A stretch of DNA of 64,000 bases, taken from the NCBI RefSeq assembly GCF_004352845.1, contig NZ_SJRX01000003.1, forward strand, positions 186,001 to 250,000, read 5' to 3'. Below are positions 17,086-24,773 of this stretch, in pieces. A model generated the notes under the pieces. The model did no database searches and was not told the origin of the DNA. It saw only the letters and a program-made list of their open reading frames with translations. The position numbers and the translations under genes were made by a program. The stretch is from Luteimonas terricola (GTDB lineage Bacteria > Pseudomonadota > Gammaproteobacteria > Xanthomonadales > Xanthomonadaceae). Each line of letters starts with the position of its first letter. Positions within the stretch are counted from its first letter, which is position 1.

Positions 17086-18309
17086 ATGGCGAAGGAATCG
17101 GGCAAGCTCGCAGCAGTGGCAATCAAGAACCTGCCACGAGGCAAGCACGCGGACGGCGGCGGAATGTTCCTGCACGTCATGGACAGCGGCACACGCGCAT
17201 GGCGTATGAAGTACCGCCACGGTGGCCGGGAAAAGCTGTTGGCGTTCGGCGTGTTCCCCGAGGTCACCTTGGCCGAGGCACGGCAGAAGAGGACCGCAGC
17301 GCGCGCCCTTCTACGCGAAGGCACCGACCCCAGCGCCCACAAGGCAGGACAGCGGGACACCGCCAAGCGGACAGGGGATGCCGCGTTCCCCAAGGTCGCC
17401 GCCGACTGGCTGGCCGAAGCCAAGCCCACATGGGCACCGGAGACATACCGGAAGGCCGCCTATGTGGTGGACACCTACCTAGTGCCCAAGCTGCGGCGGG
17501 AGTCCTTCGCCACGATGACCACGCAAGCGGCCGTGCGCGCCCTTGTGTCGATTGCCGAGGCTGCGCCGTCGCTGGCTGCTAAGGCGCGCCAGTACCTTGG
17601 ACAGATGGTCGCGTATGCCATCCGCAACGGCCTGCGGGATGACGGTCGGCTACTTAACCTGCGCGGTGCGCTGCCCCGGCATGACAAGGGACATATCGCC
17701 GCCGCGACTACTCCGACAGAAGCACAAGGCCTTGTCCGCGCCATCGCGGCCTATGAATCGCCTGTCACACGCGCCGCCCTACAGCTCACCATGCTGACCG
17801 CACAACGGCCGGGCACCATCGTGGCCGCCGAGTGGACCGAAGTGGACCTAGACGCCGCCGAGTGGCACATCCCCGCCGCGAAGATGAAGCAGCGCCATGC
17901 CCATGTGGTCGCCCTGCCCTCGCAGGCCGTGGAGATACTGCGGGGGATGCTCGCCTACTCCGCAGGACAGAAGCATGTATTCCCGGCACTGGCCCGGCAG
18001 AAGTCCCCGCACCTACATCGCGACTCACTTAGTAAGGCACTGCGTGACCTGGGCTTCGGCGGGCGACACGCCACGCATGGTTTCCGGGCCATGTTCCGCA
18101 CAGTCGGACGCGAGCGGCTGGGGATTGATTCGGACGTGCTTGAAGCGCAGCTCGCCCACGCCAAGCGCGGCGATGTGCAGAAGGCATACGACCGGACGCA
18201 GTTTCTCGACGCACGCCGCGAGGCGATGCAGAAGTGGGCGGACTACCTAGACCAACTGCGGGAAGGCACCGGGGCCAACGTGGTGCCCTTCAAGCACAAG
18301 GCCGCCTAG
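17086..18309 (+). CDS. Tyrosine-type site-specific integrase
   Basis: P4-type integrase of 407 aa. An N-terminal DUF4102 arm-binding domain (about 5-85, ending FGVFPEVTLAEARQKR) is followed by a SAM-like core-binding domain (100-190) and a catalytic domain (210-380). Catalytic residues are visible: Arg241 (TAQRPGT), His331-Arg334 (THGFR), His358 (LAHAK) and nucleophile Tyr368 (KAYDR). All are intact, so it should be active. It lies 180 bp from the tRNA-Leu 3' end and transcribes away from it, the usual arrangement for tRNA-targeting islands. The repeats just before the ATG may control it. Confidence 0.95.
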   Translation: MAKESGKLAAVAIKNLPRGKHADGGGMFLHVMDSGTRAWRMKYRHGGREKLLAFGVFPEVTLAEARQKRTAARALLREGTDPSAHKAGQRDTAKRTGDAAFPKVAADWLAEAKPTWAPETYRKAAYVVDTYLVPKLRRESFATMTTQAAVRALVSIAEAAPSLAAKARQYLGQMVAYAIRNGLRDDGRLLNLRGALPRHDKGHIAAATTPTEAQGLVRAIAAYESPVTRAALQLTMLTAQRPGTIVAAEWTEVDLDAAEWHIPAAKMKQRHAHVVALPSQAVEILRGMLAYSAGQKHVFPALARQKSPHLHRDSLSKALRDLGFGGRHATHGFRAMFRTVGRERLGIDSDVLEAQLAHAKRGDVQKAYDRTQFLDARREAMQKWADYLDQLREGTGANVVPFKHKAA

Positions 18310-18650
18310 CGATCCCCCTGAGTCACGGGCGGCTCTTTCCGAGCGTCTAGATAAGCTTTGGTCCACTTGGGGCCGTATTCGTCGTCCCATCTGCTAAAGG
18401 AATAGCCGGGCAGGCTAGGCGGTGCCCCCTTCGATAGCATGCTTTCCGTTATCGCCTTGCGCCAGGACTCGCAAGACCCCTTCGCAGCATCAATAGCCTC
18501 CTGCGCGCTTCCAGCCTGCCGGGCATAGCCCTCAATAGCGATCCTCACGCAGCCCGCCCACACGTCGCCTGCGTGATGCGTCCGCTCAGGCTCGGCGGCA
18601 GACACTGAGCAGCCCGCAAGCATGGCCGCACAAAACAACGTAACGCGCAT
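18306..18650 (-). CDS. Small putative lipoprotein
   Basis: Not recognised. 114 aa starting at 18650, where a G-run (GGGGGGG) provides a ribosome binding site; the open frame continues upstream without support. The N terminus is a lipoprotein signal with lipobox LAGC at Cys14. The mature part is short, mostly helical and polar, with two further cysteines (WAGCVRIAIEGYA and GSCESWRKA) that could pair. Convergent with the integrase, overlapping its stop by 4 bp. Similar small lipoproteins are common cargo in islands; function unknown. Confidence 0.6.
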   Translation of the reverse strand: MRVTLFCAAMLAGCSVSAAEPERTHHAGDVWAGCVRIAIEGYARQAGSAQEAIDAAKGSCESWRKAITESMLSKGAPPSLPGYSFSRWDDEYGPKWTKAYLDARKEPPVTQGDR

Positions 18651-18810
18651 ATTCCCCCCCCCTAGCAGATAGACGACTTCATAGACACTGGCGACCGACA
18701 AGCGGCGCAACTCAGCGACTTTTCAATGATAGGGCACAGAGGACGTAGGCGGGACCGGTGAACCGCCCCGCGGGGCCAAGACTTGTACACGCGCACCGAG
18801 GATCGCAGAA

Positions 18811-19472
18811 ATGGGCAAGCTGACTGAAAAAGCGCTGCGCGCGTTGAAGCCGGAAGATCGCATCTACAACGTCGCCGATGGAGCCGGCCTCTCGATCGAG
18901 GTCTGGCCGAACGGCGGCGCGTACTGGCGATTCCGATATCGCTTCGCAGGCAAAGCAAAGCGTTTGAGCTTAGGCGTGTACCCCGAGGTCTCGCTACGCG
19001 AAGCGCGCGACAGCCTGACGACGGTCAGGGCGCTGCTGCGATCGGGCATCGACCCGTCGCAGGACCGCCGCGAAGCAAAGGCGGCGCTACTGACGGTTGC
19101 CGATCGCGAGTTCACCAAAGTGGCCGCCGACTGGCTAGCTCACCAGAAGCCCGGATGGGCGCCCGAGACTTACCGCAAGGCCGCGTACATCGTCGACCAG
19201 TACCTGGCGGAACACCTGAAAGGCGCCGACATCGCCACCCTGGGAACGCCCGAGGCTCGGCGAGCCATTGGGGCCATTGCGGCGCGGGTGCCCGCCTTGG
19301 CGCAGAAGGCGCGCGGGCACTTGGGGTCGATCGTGGAGTTTGCTGCCGCCTATGGCTGGCGACGGTCCCGAGCCTGCCGCGCGATCCGCGGATTCCCGAT
19401 GACGTGGACACGAAGGGGATTACCAAGGCAAACGACCACTTCCTTGATGCGACCAGCTATCCGCGCAGATGA
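18811..19472 (+). pseudogene. Truncated and frameshifted second tyrosine integrase
   Basis: The first ~183 residues match the N-terminal and core-binding domains of the neighbouring integrase (LGVYPEVSLREARD, DWLAHQKPGWAPETYRKAAY). Near 19362 the similarity moves to the next frame (PSLPRDPRIPDDVDTKGI, matching the region after RLLNLRGALP in the intact integrase), and that frame stops at 19472. The whole catalytic domain, with Arg, His, Arg, His and Tyr, is missing. It is a remnant of a second, related integrase rather than a duplicate, since the sequences differ throughout. Confidence 0.85.
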
Positions 19473-19723
19473 AAGCCCGATGGGCGGACCCGGCCTATCG
19501 GGAGCGCGCCCGAGGCTTCCACCGTGACGAACGAACCTACCGCTGGCAGCACGTCGCGTCCGGGCGCATCGTCTCCCGGACCAAGCTCGAAATGCGGGAG
19601 GAGGAGGGCGTGCGGCCCGATTCTTTGGACAGTCTCGTGTCTGGGCGCATCCAGACCTCACGGGGCTGGCGACTCGCGCCGCGGTCCCTTCTCGGGCGAG
19701 CGCCTATGTGGATTTTTCCGTAG
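19469..19723 (+). CDS. NUMOD-like fragment of a homing-type endonuclease
   Basis: 84 aa opening at an ATG that overlaps the preceding stop (ATGA). The start MKARWADPAYRERARG resembles the C-terminal K-A-R-W-x-D-P segments of phage GIY-YIG/HNH nucleases. The middle has a modular DNA-binding repeat pattern: TYRWQHVASGRIV, then SLDSLVSGRIQTSRGWRL, matching the helix-turn-helix style L-x-x-L-x-x-G-x-x-x-x-x-x-G-W of NUMOD repeats. No nuclease catalytic domain precedes it, so it is probably a leftover of an inserted homing nuclease. It may be untranslated. Confidence 0.45.
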   Translation: MKARWADPAYRERARGFHRDERTYRWQHVASGRIVSRTKLEMREEEGVRPDSLDSLVSGRIQTSRGWRLAPRSLLGRAPMWIFP

Positions 19724-21419
19724 CAGCCGGATCAAGCTCCAAGACAGTACGTGAGGGTGGGCGGTCGAGAATCTGCATTCCGATTTTCACAAGGCGCGGC
19801 CCCTCTGCCTCATAGACCATGCCGTCCACAAGACAATCCGCCGCGACTCGTGGACTCTCCGCGGCGATTCGAGCGTAATGTTCCTTGGTCCAGCTCAAAA
19901 CCGCTTTTCGCAAGGCTCTCGTTGGCTTTTCGTAATCGGTGCCGTGATCCTTGAGACCCAACACATTCATAGCCATGCCAAGCACGCGGGACCCCTTGAA
20001 GTTGGGCCATTCGCCCATTCGTGAGATTTCGTCATAGATCAATCGACGCAGTTTGTATTTGATGATTCTGGCCGCTGATCCTTCGGGCGCGAAGGAACCA
20101 AAGAACTTTCCCCATACGTCGTTGTGTTGCACAGCCCAACACAGCTCTTTTGGCGCCTTGACTGAGGCCGCTTCAAAGACAATCTCGAACATCAGTTCTG
20201 CGATTAGGTCGTAAACGTCTCTATGGTGGTCACCGTCTCTGCGCCTCAAGGTCGTGTAAAAATCATCCTTCCTAGCATCGAGAATCTTGATCGCGTCAAT
20301 CGCAAAATCCACCACGACCCGCAGCCGCTTTAGGCTATCGTCAGCCCACCACTCCGAGGTTGATCCGTTGATCTTGTACAGGCCACTGATAGAGCCCTGA
20401 ATGTCGTGGACCACGCGAAACAGAACGGATGAGTGTTGATTGCCAGCACCGCTTTCGATGTAGCTCCTAAAGGTTACGAGCACCAAGCGGCAAAACGTCT
20501 CCCACTGCTCGGCATCCCACCGCTGCCTTTCTCTGTAATCGACATCGAAAACCTGGCCAAGCGAGTCAACCAGCGCATAGTTTCCATATAGCGCCTTTGT
20601 CAGCGGCTTATGGAAGCCTACATATCCGGTGTAGTAGCCCTCCACCTCGTGATATGCGAAAGAGTCCCGATTCGCGATAGCTTCCGACGTAATATTCTTG
20701 GCGAAAGTGTCGAGCGGCACGTTAAATTTCTGCTGGGCCGCAGTCTCCTCGAAAAGCGCAAGGGCTGTGATAGGCGAAGCCTGCACTACGTGCCGGCAGA
20801 ACTTTCGATCCGCAATTATCAATAATGCATCGTAAGCGTAACGGCGCACCCTCAACAACCGCTCATGAGCCGTCTCTTTCCCGGGTTTACGTTGTTCGTG
20901 GTACGCCTTCAGCTCTCTGCTTTGCCACGAATATTCAATTAGGGTTTTAGCGGAACGTGACAACTCATCAGCTATTTCCGGTAGCTCCGCGGGTGAACCT
21001 CTAAGAATCGCTCGATACACCTGCTGTACGAAGCGTCGAGAGTTCCACCGACTGAAGACCGCTGGGCGAATGAAGGCGAACCAGACCCAAGTCATGAAGG
21101 TCAGCAGGAACAAGCCTCCAAGGAACGCCTGCCATCCCGCCGAAGTGACCAAGTTCCCTTTGGGAACGGGCCACTGCTCTGCCCGCCACCAGTCCGTCAG
21201 CAAGGCCAAGCAGCCCACTGCGCCAATGACGATGAAGGTGAGCCCTTGGAGGGGGAGCGGAGCGGTTCTCAAGCGGAAGCGATAGCGCACGTCCGCTATC
21301 GTCCACGCAAGCACCATCAGTGCGAGCGCAGCAAGGAACTCCGAAAATCCAAAGAACTTTGAGCCATCCGCATCAAGCGGCACAAAGCACAATCCCCAAT
21401 AGCACTGTTCAACGCCCAC
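19704..21419 (-). CDS. Unrecognised 571-aa membrane protein, island cargo
   Basis: No family recognised. The GTG at 21419 has a G-run 7 nt upstream. Three transmembrane segments lie in the N-terminal 120 residues (about 26-43, 60-79 and 98-119), followed by a long cytosolic, charged, mostly helical region with conserved-looking WW/WXW and HXR patterns (for example WADDSLKRLRVVVDFAIDAI, DDFYTTLRRRDGDHHRDVYD). No nucleotide-binding, protease or nuclease motif stands out. Base composition is clearly less GC-rich than the flanks, a sign of transfer. Its place as the main cargo beside integrases makes a host-defence or element-maintenance role conceivable, but that is inference only. Confidence 0.8.
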   Translation of the reverse strand: MGVEQCYWGLCFVPLDADGSKFFGFSEFLAALALMVLAWTIADVRYRFRLRTAPLPLQGLTFIVIGAVGCLALLTDWWRAEQWPVPKGNLVTSAGWQAFLGGLFLLTFMTWVWFAFIRPAVFSRWNSRRFVQQVYRAILRGSPAELPEIADELSRSAKTLIEYSWQSRELKAYHEQRKPGKETAHERLLRVRRYAYDALLIIADRKFCRHVVQASPITALALFEETAAQQKFNVPLDTFAKNITSEAIANRDSFAYHEVEGYYTGYVGFHKPLTKALYGNYALVDSLGQVFDVDYRERQRWDAEQWETFCRLVLVTFRSYIESGAGNQHSSVLFRVVHDIQGSISGLYKINGSTSEWWADDSLKRLRVVVDFAIDAIKILDARKDDFYTTLRRRDGDHHRDVYDLIAELMFEIVFEAASVKAPKELCWAVQHNDVWGKFFGSFAPEGSAARIIKYKLRRLIYDEISRMGEWPNFKGSRVLGMAMNVLGLKDHGTDYEKPTRALRKAVLSWTKEHYARIAAESPRVAADCLVDGMVYEAEGPRLVKIGMQILDRPPSRTVLELDPAATEKST

Positions 21420-21519
21420 TCACGCCCCCTGTCATAACTCATGCTGCGCGCGTCGATCATCGCACCACGCAAGCAAAGCAAAAAGGCCGCCCTTTCGGGG
21501 CGATCCTTCTGCTACAGCG

Positions 21520-21543
21520 TGGTGCCGGAAATAGGAATTGAAC
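21520..21543 (-). repeat. tRNA 3'-end-like scar (T-loop to CCA)
   Basis: The minus strand reads GTTCAATTCCTATTTCC then GGCACCA: a T-loop, the 3' T-stem strand and an acceptor end with CCA. The 5' T-stem strand beyond it does not pair and no tRNA body follows. The GGCACCA end is what class II tRNAs (Leu) often have. It is probably the attachment-site copy left by an element. Confidence 0.55.
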
Positions 21544-21565
21544 ACGTGACCTGATCCAACGAAAA

Positions 21566-21590
21566 AGCTGCCCAAGAGGGCGGCTTTTTC
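21566..21590 (+). terminator. Intrinsic terminator
   Basis: AGCTGCCC-AAGA-GGGCGGCT followed by TTTTC, and preceded by GAAAAA on the other side, so it may work in both directions. It lies between the two tRNA scars. Confidence 0.75.
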
Positions 21591-21676
21591 GTCCCATCCC
21601 ATCCAACGTCCGTAGGTGGGTCGTTAGGTGGGCAGATCGGTCAATCCTGCGTAAGCTATTGATCCGTATTGTAAAG

Positions 21677-21704
21677 TGGCGTCCCCACGGGGATTCGAAC
21701 CCCG
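21677..21704 (-). repeat. tRNA-Glu 3' fragment (attachment-site scar)
   Basis: On the minus strand a perfect T-arm, CGGGG-TTCGAAT-CCCCG, is followed by TGGGGACGCCA. That is the conserved 3' end of bacterial tRNA-Glu. The D-arm and anticodon arm are absent upstream, so it is not a functional tRNA but the 3' copy produced when an element integrates at a tRNA-Glu gene. Confidence 0.8.
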
Positions 21705-21785
21705 GCCGCATGGCGTGGCAGGCCTGCAGGCCGGGGTGTAGGCTCGGGATTGGCTAGCAATCTAGTGCTAGGGCGGGAGGGGGCA

Positions 21786-22334
21786 ATGGACGTTCGGGCG
21801 ATCATGATCTTGGCCGCGGTCATCGGGGTGCTGGCGCCTGGTGTCACGCACGCCCAGACCATCTTCAAGTGCACCGACGGCAAGGGGGGCACCGCGTTCC
21901 AGCAAACCCCCTGCGATGAGGCCGCGCGCACCGAGTCGGTACGCTCGTTCAAGCCGGAGCCGGACACGCCCCAGCGCTACGACCAGCCCCATCCGGCGCA
22001 AGCCTTCCAGTTCCAGGGCGACCAGGACCGCGACCGCAGTTCGGCAAGACAGCAGGCACCGCGGCGGCCTGACATCAATCCGATGAGCGCCGACGCGGAG
22101 ATGATGCGGCGAATGGAGAACCTCGCGGGCACGCGCGAAGGTCGCGCGCTGCTGCGGCAGATGACGGGCCAGCCCTCGCCGCGCGCCGCGGTGCCGGATC
22201 CAGCCGCCGGCATCGGACTTCCCACGCGCGTAATCGACCCCCGTACCAGCATGCCCGTGGACGGGGCGATCAAGGTGGCGCCGAACCGCATCTGGGATCC
22301 CAAGACCGGGAAGTACTACTGGACCACGCCCTAG
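21786..22334 (+). CDS. DUF4124 domain-containing secreted protein
   Basis: 182 aa: a signal peptide (about 1-24, ending THAQ), then the short DUF4124 module TIFKCTDGKGGTAFQQTPC with its paired cysteines, and a long Gln/Arg/Pro-rich, probably disordered region ending IWDPKTGKYYWTTP. DUF4124 proteins are common periplasmic proteins of unknown function in Xanthomonadales. ATG 21786 follows GGGAGGGGG. Base composition is host-like, unlike the neighbouring membrane protein, so it may be ordinary chromosomal DNA caught between attachment scars. Confidence 0.8.
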   Translation: MDVRAIMILAAVIGVLAPGVTHAQTIFKCTDGKGGTAFQQTPCDEAARTESVRSFKPEPDTPQRYDQPHPAQAFQFQGDQDRDRSSARQQAPRRPDINPMSADAEMMRRMENLAGTREGRALLRQMTGQPSPRAAVPDPAAGIGLPTRVIDPRTSMPVDGAIKVAPNRIWDPKTGKYYWTTP

Positions 22335-22397
22335 GCACCGCCGCGCACAGGGTGAGGTTTGCTAAGGTCGGAACGAAGCCATTGCGAGACCCCTGAC

Positions 22398-22571
22398 ATG
22401 GCTCAGGACCCGAAAACCACCACGCCGGCGGCGCCCAGGCCGGCCAAACCCGGGCCGCTCACGCCCGAAGAAATCGCCGAACTCCGAGCAGGGGCCAAGC
22501 GGTCGGCGGCGAACATGGTGGTGCGGCTCCAGGCGGAGCGCTTGAGAGAATCAGAGAATTCATCGAAATGA
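22398..22571 (+). CDS. Small hydrophilic hypothetical protein
   Basis: Not recognised. 57 aa, MAQDPKTTTPAAPRPAKPG then a helical part LTPEEIAELRAGAKRSAANM. Pro/Ala-rich start, amphipathic C-terminal helix, no signal peptide. It lies 63 bp after the DUF4124 gene on the same strand. Codon use fits the host. It could be a small DNA- or protein-binding factor, but nothing specific supports that. Confidence 0.45.
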   Translation: MAQDPKTTTPAAPRPAKPGPLTPEEIAELRAGAKRSAANMVVRLQAERLRESENSSK

Positions 22572-22760
22572 CGGGGTATTCGTGGGCCGGGATCAACCTG
22601 GCCGCCCTGCTCTTGCCGCCGTCGGCAGTCTGGCCATCACCGTACCGCTCCGAGATGCACCCGCCCGGCGACCGGCAGTCTGTAAGTAGATTCGTGCGTA
22701 GGAGCATCATTCATCAGGTCGAAACCCAGATATACCAAGGCCTGCGGACGCCTGGTCGGT

Positions 22761-22804
22761 TCCTCTTCTGGCACCATCATTAGGTTTCAGCAGGTATCAC
22801 TGGG
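22761..22804. repeat. Right attachment-site repeat (attR) plus arm-like sequence
   Basis: 22761-22790 is a degenerate copy of the tRNA-Leu 3' end and flank at 16890-16920 (one base lost in CTGGGC). It is followed by GGTATCACTGGG (22793-22804), identical to 17024-17035 before the integrase. The shared order, tRNA end, AGGTTTCAG, then GGTATCACTGGG, suggests this is the eroded left end of another related element rather than a plain attR. Confidence 0.65.
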
Positions 22805-22823
22805 ACCCACCGATGACACGAAA

Positions 22824-22845
22824 CCCCGCGCAAGCGGGGTTTTTT
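22824..22845 (+). terminator. Intrinsic terminator at the right island edge
   Basis: CCCCGC-GCAA-GCGGGG followed by TTTTTT. On the other strand it can also end the thioredoxin-reductase-like gene, whose stop is 20 bp away (an A-run precedes the stem). It may originally have been the tRNA-Leu terminator before island insertion. Confidence 0.85.
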
Positions 22846-22864
22846 GTTTCCCGCGCCGCGCCGC

Positions 22865-23758
22865 TTAAACCGGCGCGCGTGCGACGAACGGGAGCGCGTT
22901 GTGCGCATGCGTGGCCGCGATCGCTGCATATCCCACGGCCACCGAGATCTGGTTGAGCCCGCTGACGATGTCGCCGATGGCATACAGGCCGGGCAGCCGC
23001 GTCTGCTGGTCGGCGTCGACGATGATCTCGCCATCCTCCGTCAGCTCCACGCCCGCGGCCGCCGCGATCGCCGCGCTCGTATCACAGCCGAGATAGGCAT
23101 AGACGGTGTCGAAGCCGACCGCAGCCTGCCCTGGAGGCGAATAGGTGCATCGGCGACCGTCGAACGCCAGGCGTCCTCCGCCAGGCAGCCACTCGACTCC
23201 GACCGTCCGCGCCTCCTCCCCGGCCGCGCCACCATCACCGTCGTCGGTCGGCAGGGCATGCACGGCCGAGGAATAGGCACGAAGGAACAGGGCATGGGCG
23301 CCGATCGCGGCGCTCGGGCCGTACACGCCGATGGCCAGGTCGCTGGCTTCGTAGGCGTCGCAGATCGAGCACAGCCTGAGCGCGCCGCTTGCGACCGCGG
23401 GCTCCACCCACGCGTCGTCCGGGAGGCGATCGGTGACGCCGGTGGCGAGGATCAGCCTGCGTGCCTGCCAGCGGCGCTCACCCGCAAGGACCTCGAAACC
23501 ATCCCCGCCGTGCACGATCCGGTCCACCGTCGCCTGTTCAATGGCGACATCGACGGCGGCGGCCTGATCGCGCAGGCGCCGCAGCAGCGCTTCGCCGGAC
23601 ACGCCCTGCGGAAAACCCGGACAGTTGTTGCTTTCCGGTATCCAGCGCGCCCTGCTGTGCCCCGCGTCGAGCACGACACAGGACCGGTGAAAGCGGCGCA
23701 GGTAGGACGCGGCCGTGAGGCCCGCCGGCCCGCCGCCGACGATGATGACGTCGATCAT
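22865..23758 (-). CDS. Thioredoxin-reductase-like FAD/NAD(P) oxidoreductase
   Basis: 297 aa of the class II pyridine nucleotide-disulphide oxidoreductase fold. FAD Rossmann motif GGGPAG at residues 8-13, redox motif CSICDAYE (Cys130, Cys133) as in bacterial thioredoxin reductase, and the second FAD motif GLYAIGDIVSGLNQISVAVG. The NAD(P)-binding domain is short and its GxGxxG is replaced by GVYGPSAAIGAHA, so substrate and coenzyme are uncertain; it is not the housekeeping TrxB by appearance. The start overlaps the stop of the upstream 61-aa gene (ATGA), forming a two-gene operon. Confidence 0.85.
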   Translation of the reverse strand: MIDVIIVGGGPAGLTAASYLRRFHRSCVVLDAGHSRARWIPESNNCPGFPQGVSGEALLRRLRDQAAAVDVAIEQATVDRIVHGGDGFEVLAGERRWQARRLILATGVTDRLPDDAWVEPAVASGALRLCSICDAYEASDLAIGVYGPSAAIGAHALFLRAYSSAVHALPTDDGDGGAAGEEARTVGVEWLPGGGRLAFDGRRCTYSPPGQAAVGFDTVYAYLGCDTSAAIAAAAGVELTEDGEIIVDADQQTRLPGLYAIGDIVSGLNQISVAVGYAAIAATHAHNALPFVARAPV

Positions 23759-23940
23759 CCGCGCTCGTCGGGCCCCGGCGGCGCCTTCCTCTGCGTGCCC
23801 CCCTCATGCTTGGGCATGGGGTCCTTACGGGTCGGCGACCAGGCGTTGCGGTCGCCGCTGCTGTGCGGATAGGACCGCTCCTCGCGGTCGGGCTTGTCAC
23901 TGGCGGGCGTGTCGCTGTCGGGTTGCTTGCGGTGCGGCAT
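23755..23940 (-). CDS. Small hydrophilic protein upstream of the oxidoreductase
   Basis: Not recognised by family. 61 aa, MPHRKQPDSDTPASDKPDRE onward, very polar, rich in Asp, Lys, Arg, Pro and Ser, with no hydrophobic core, so probably disordered. ATG 23940 has AGGGAG at the right distance. The open frame runs further upstream to 24123 without support. Translationally coupled to the flavoprotein gene. Confidence 0.6.
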   Translation of the reverse strand: MPHRKQPDSDTPASDKPDREERSYPHSSGDRNAWSPTRKDPMPKHEGGTQRKAPPGPDERG

Positions 23941-24129
23941 GGGGGACTCCCTGCTGGGTCCACTTCGAAGTGGCCAACGTGCATCCCTGAGGCGCAAGGC
24001 AACGTGATCGCCGGACCCCGGATTCCGGAACCCCGGCATCGGCCGCAGGTTCATCGCGCGATCACCGTCCGTGCGTAGGTTTCCAGTATGGCAACGCACG
24101 CAGCAAAGAGCGCCAGCAGGCAAGTGAGG

Positions 24130-24497
24130 CGCAGCCTGCGGAGGCCTTCACCGCCAAGGATTTCCGCACCTGGGGCGCGACCCTGGCGGCCTTTCGCCTG
24201 CTGGCCGCGAGTCAGCCGCCGGCCGGGGCGAGCGAGCGGGCGCTGACCGGAGTGCAGCAGCAGGTAGTTGCCGAGGTGGCGACGATGCTCGGCAACACCG
24301 TGTCGGTCTGCCGCAAGTCATACATCGACCCTTGCGTGTTCGAAGGCTGGCAGGACGGCAGCCTGGAACGCGCCGCGGCACGCGCCCGCGGTCCGCGGCA
24401 GTGGGAATCCGCGGCGCGGCGCTTCCTCGCCCGGGCGGGTCGCGCCGCCGCCCCGCGCCGGCGCCCGGTCACGCCGCGACAACGCAGGCAGGGCTAA
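24130..24497 (+). pseudogene. 3' remnant of a DNA topoisomerase IB gene
   Basis: The reading frame has AEAFTAKDFRTWGATLAAF, with the catalytic Arg, and after about 40 residues MLGNTVSVCRKSYIDPCVFE, the conserved segment carrying the active-site Tyr. These are the last two catalytic blocks of bacterial (poxvirus-like) topoisomerase IB. The N-terminal two thirds, with the first catalytic Arg and Lys, are absent, and no fitting start codon exists. A 5' deletion is the simplest explanation; an internal GTG at 24252 opens only the last 81 codons. Confidence 0.8.
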
Positions 24498-24500
24498 TAA

Positions 24501-24707
<207 letters not shown>

Positions 24708-24739
24708 GCACGGCCGGGCCGGCAGCCGCCCGGCCCCGG

Positions 24740-24745
24740 TAGAAT
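24740..24745 (+). promoter_or_regulatory. Candidate -10 element (TAGAAT) of parC
   Basis: TAGAAT 29 bp before the parC ATG. The same hexamer is found before rpsB and pyrH in this window. No clear -35 box at 16-18 bp. Confidence 0.45.
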
Positions 24746-24773
24746 CACCGGTTCCCATGCCACAGCAGTCCCA

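Larger units (their letters stand above)
21420..21785. other. Gene-free stretch with tRNA scars and a terminator
   Basis: 366 bp without a convincing gene. It contains a GCCGCCC/GGGGCG hairpin near 21486-21502, a tRNA-like 3' end (21520-21543), an intrinsic terminator (21566-21590) and a tRNA-Glu 3' end (21677-21704). It looks like the joined ends of former integrated elements. Confidence 0.7.
16907..22804. mobile_element. Integrative island at tRNA-Leu(CAG)
   Basis: About 5.9 kb between the tRNA-Leu 3' end and a degenerate copy of it. It holds an intact integrase next to the tRNA, a decayed integrase, a NUMOD-like fragment, a lipoprotein, an unknown membrane protein with visibly lower GC, a DUF4124 protein and two other tRNA 3' scars. 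No replication, capsid or conjugation gene is present, so it is a small or eroded element, probably built by more than one insertion. The right boundary is less certain than the left, since the DUF4124 gene has host-like GC. Confidence 0.75.

Noticed and set aside
21677-21704. A functional tRNA-Glu gene
   Set aside because: Only the T-arm and acceptor end are present; no D-arm or anticodon arm upstream on that strand.
22568-22783. A 71-codon frame overlapping the end of the 57-aa gene and the right attachment site
   Set aside because: Runs through the tRNA-Leu repeat, no family or coding pattern; start overlap with the previous stop is probably chance.
24252-24497. A genuine 81-aa gene starting at GTG 24252
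   Set aside because: Topoisomerase IB similarity extends upstream of that codon to about 24145, so it is the end of a truncated gene.
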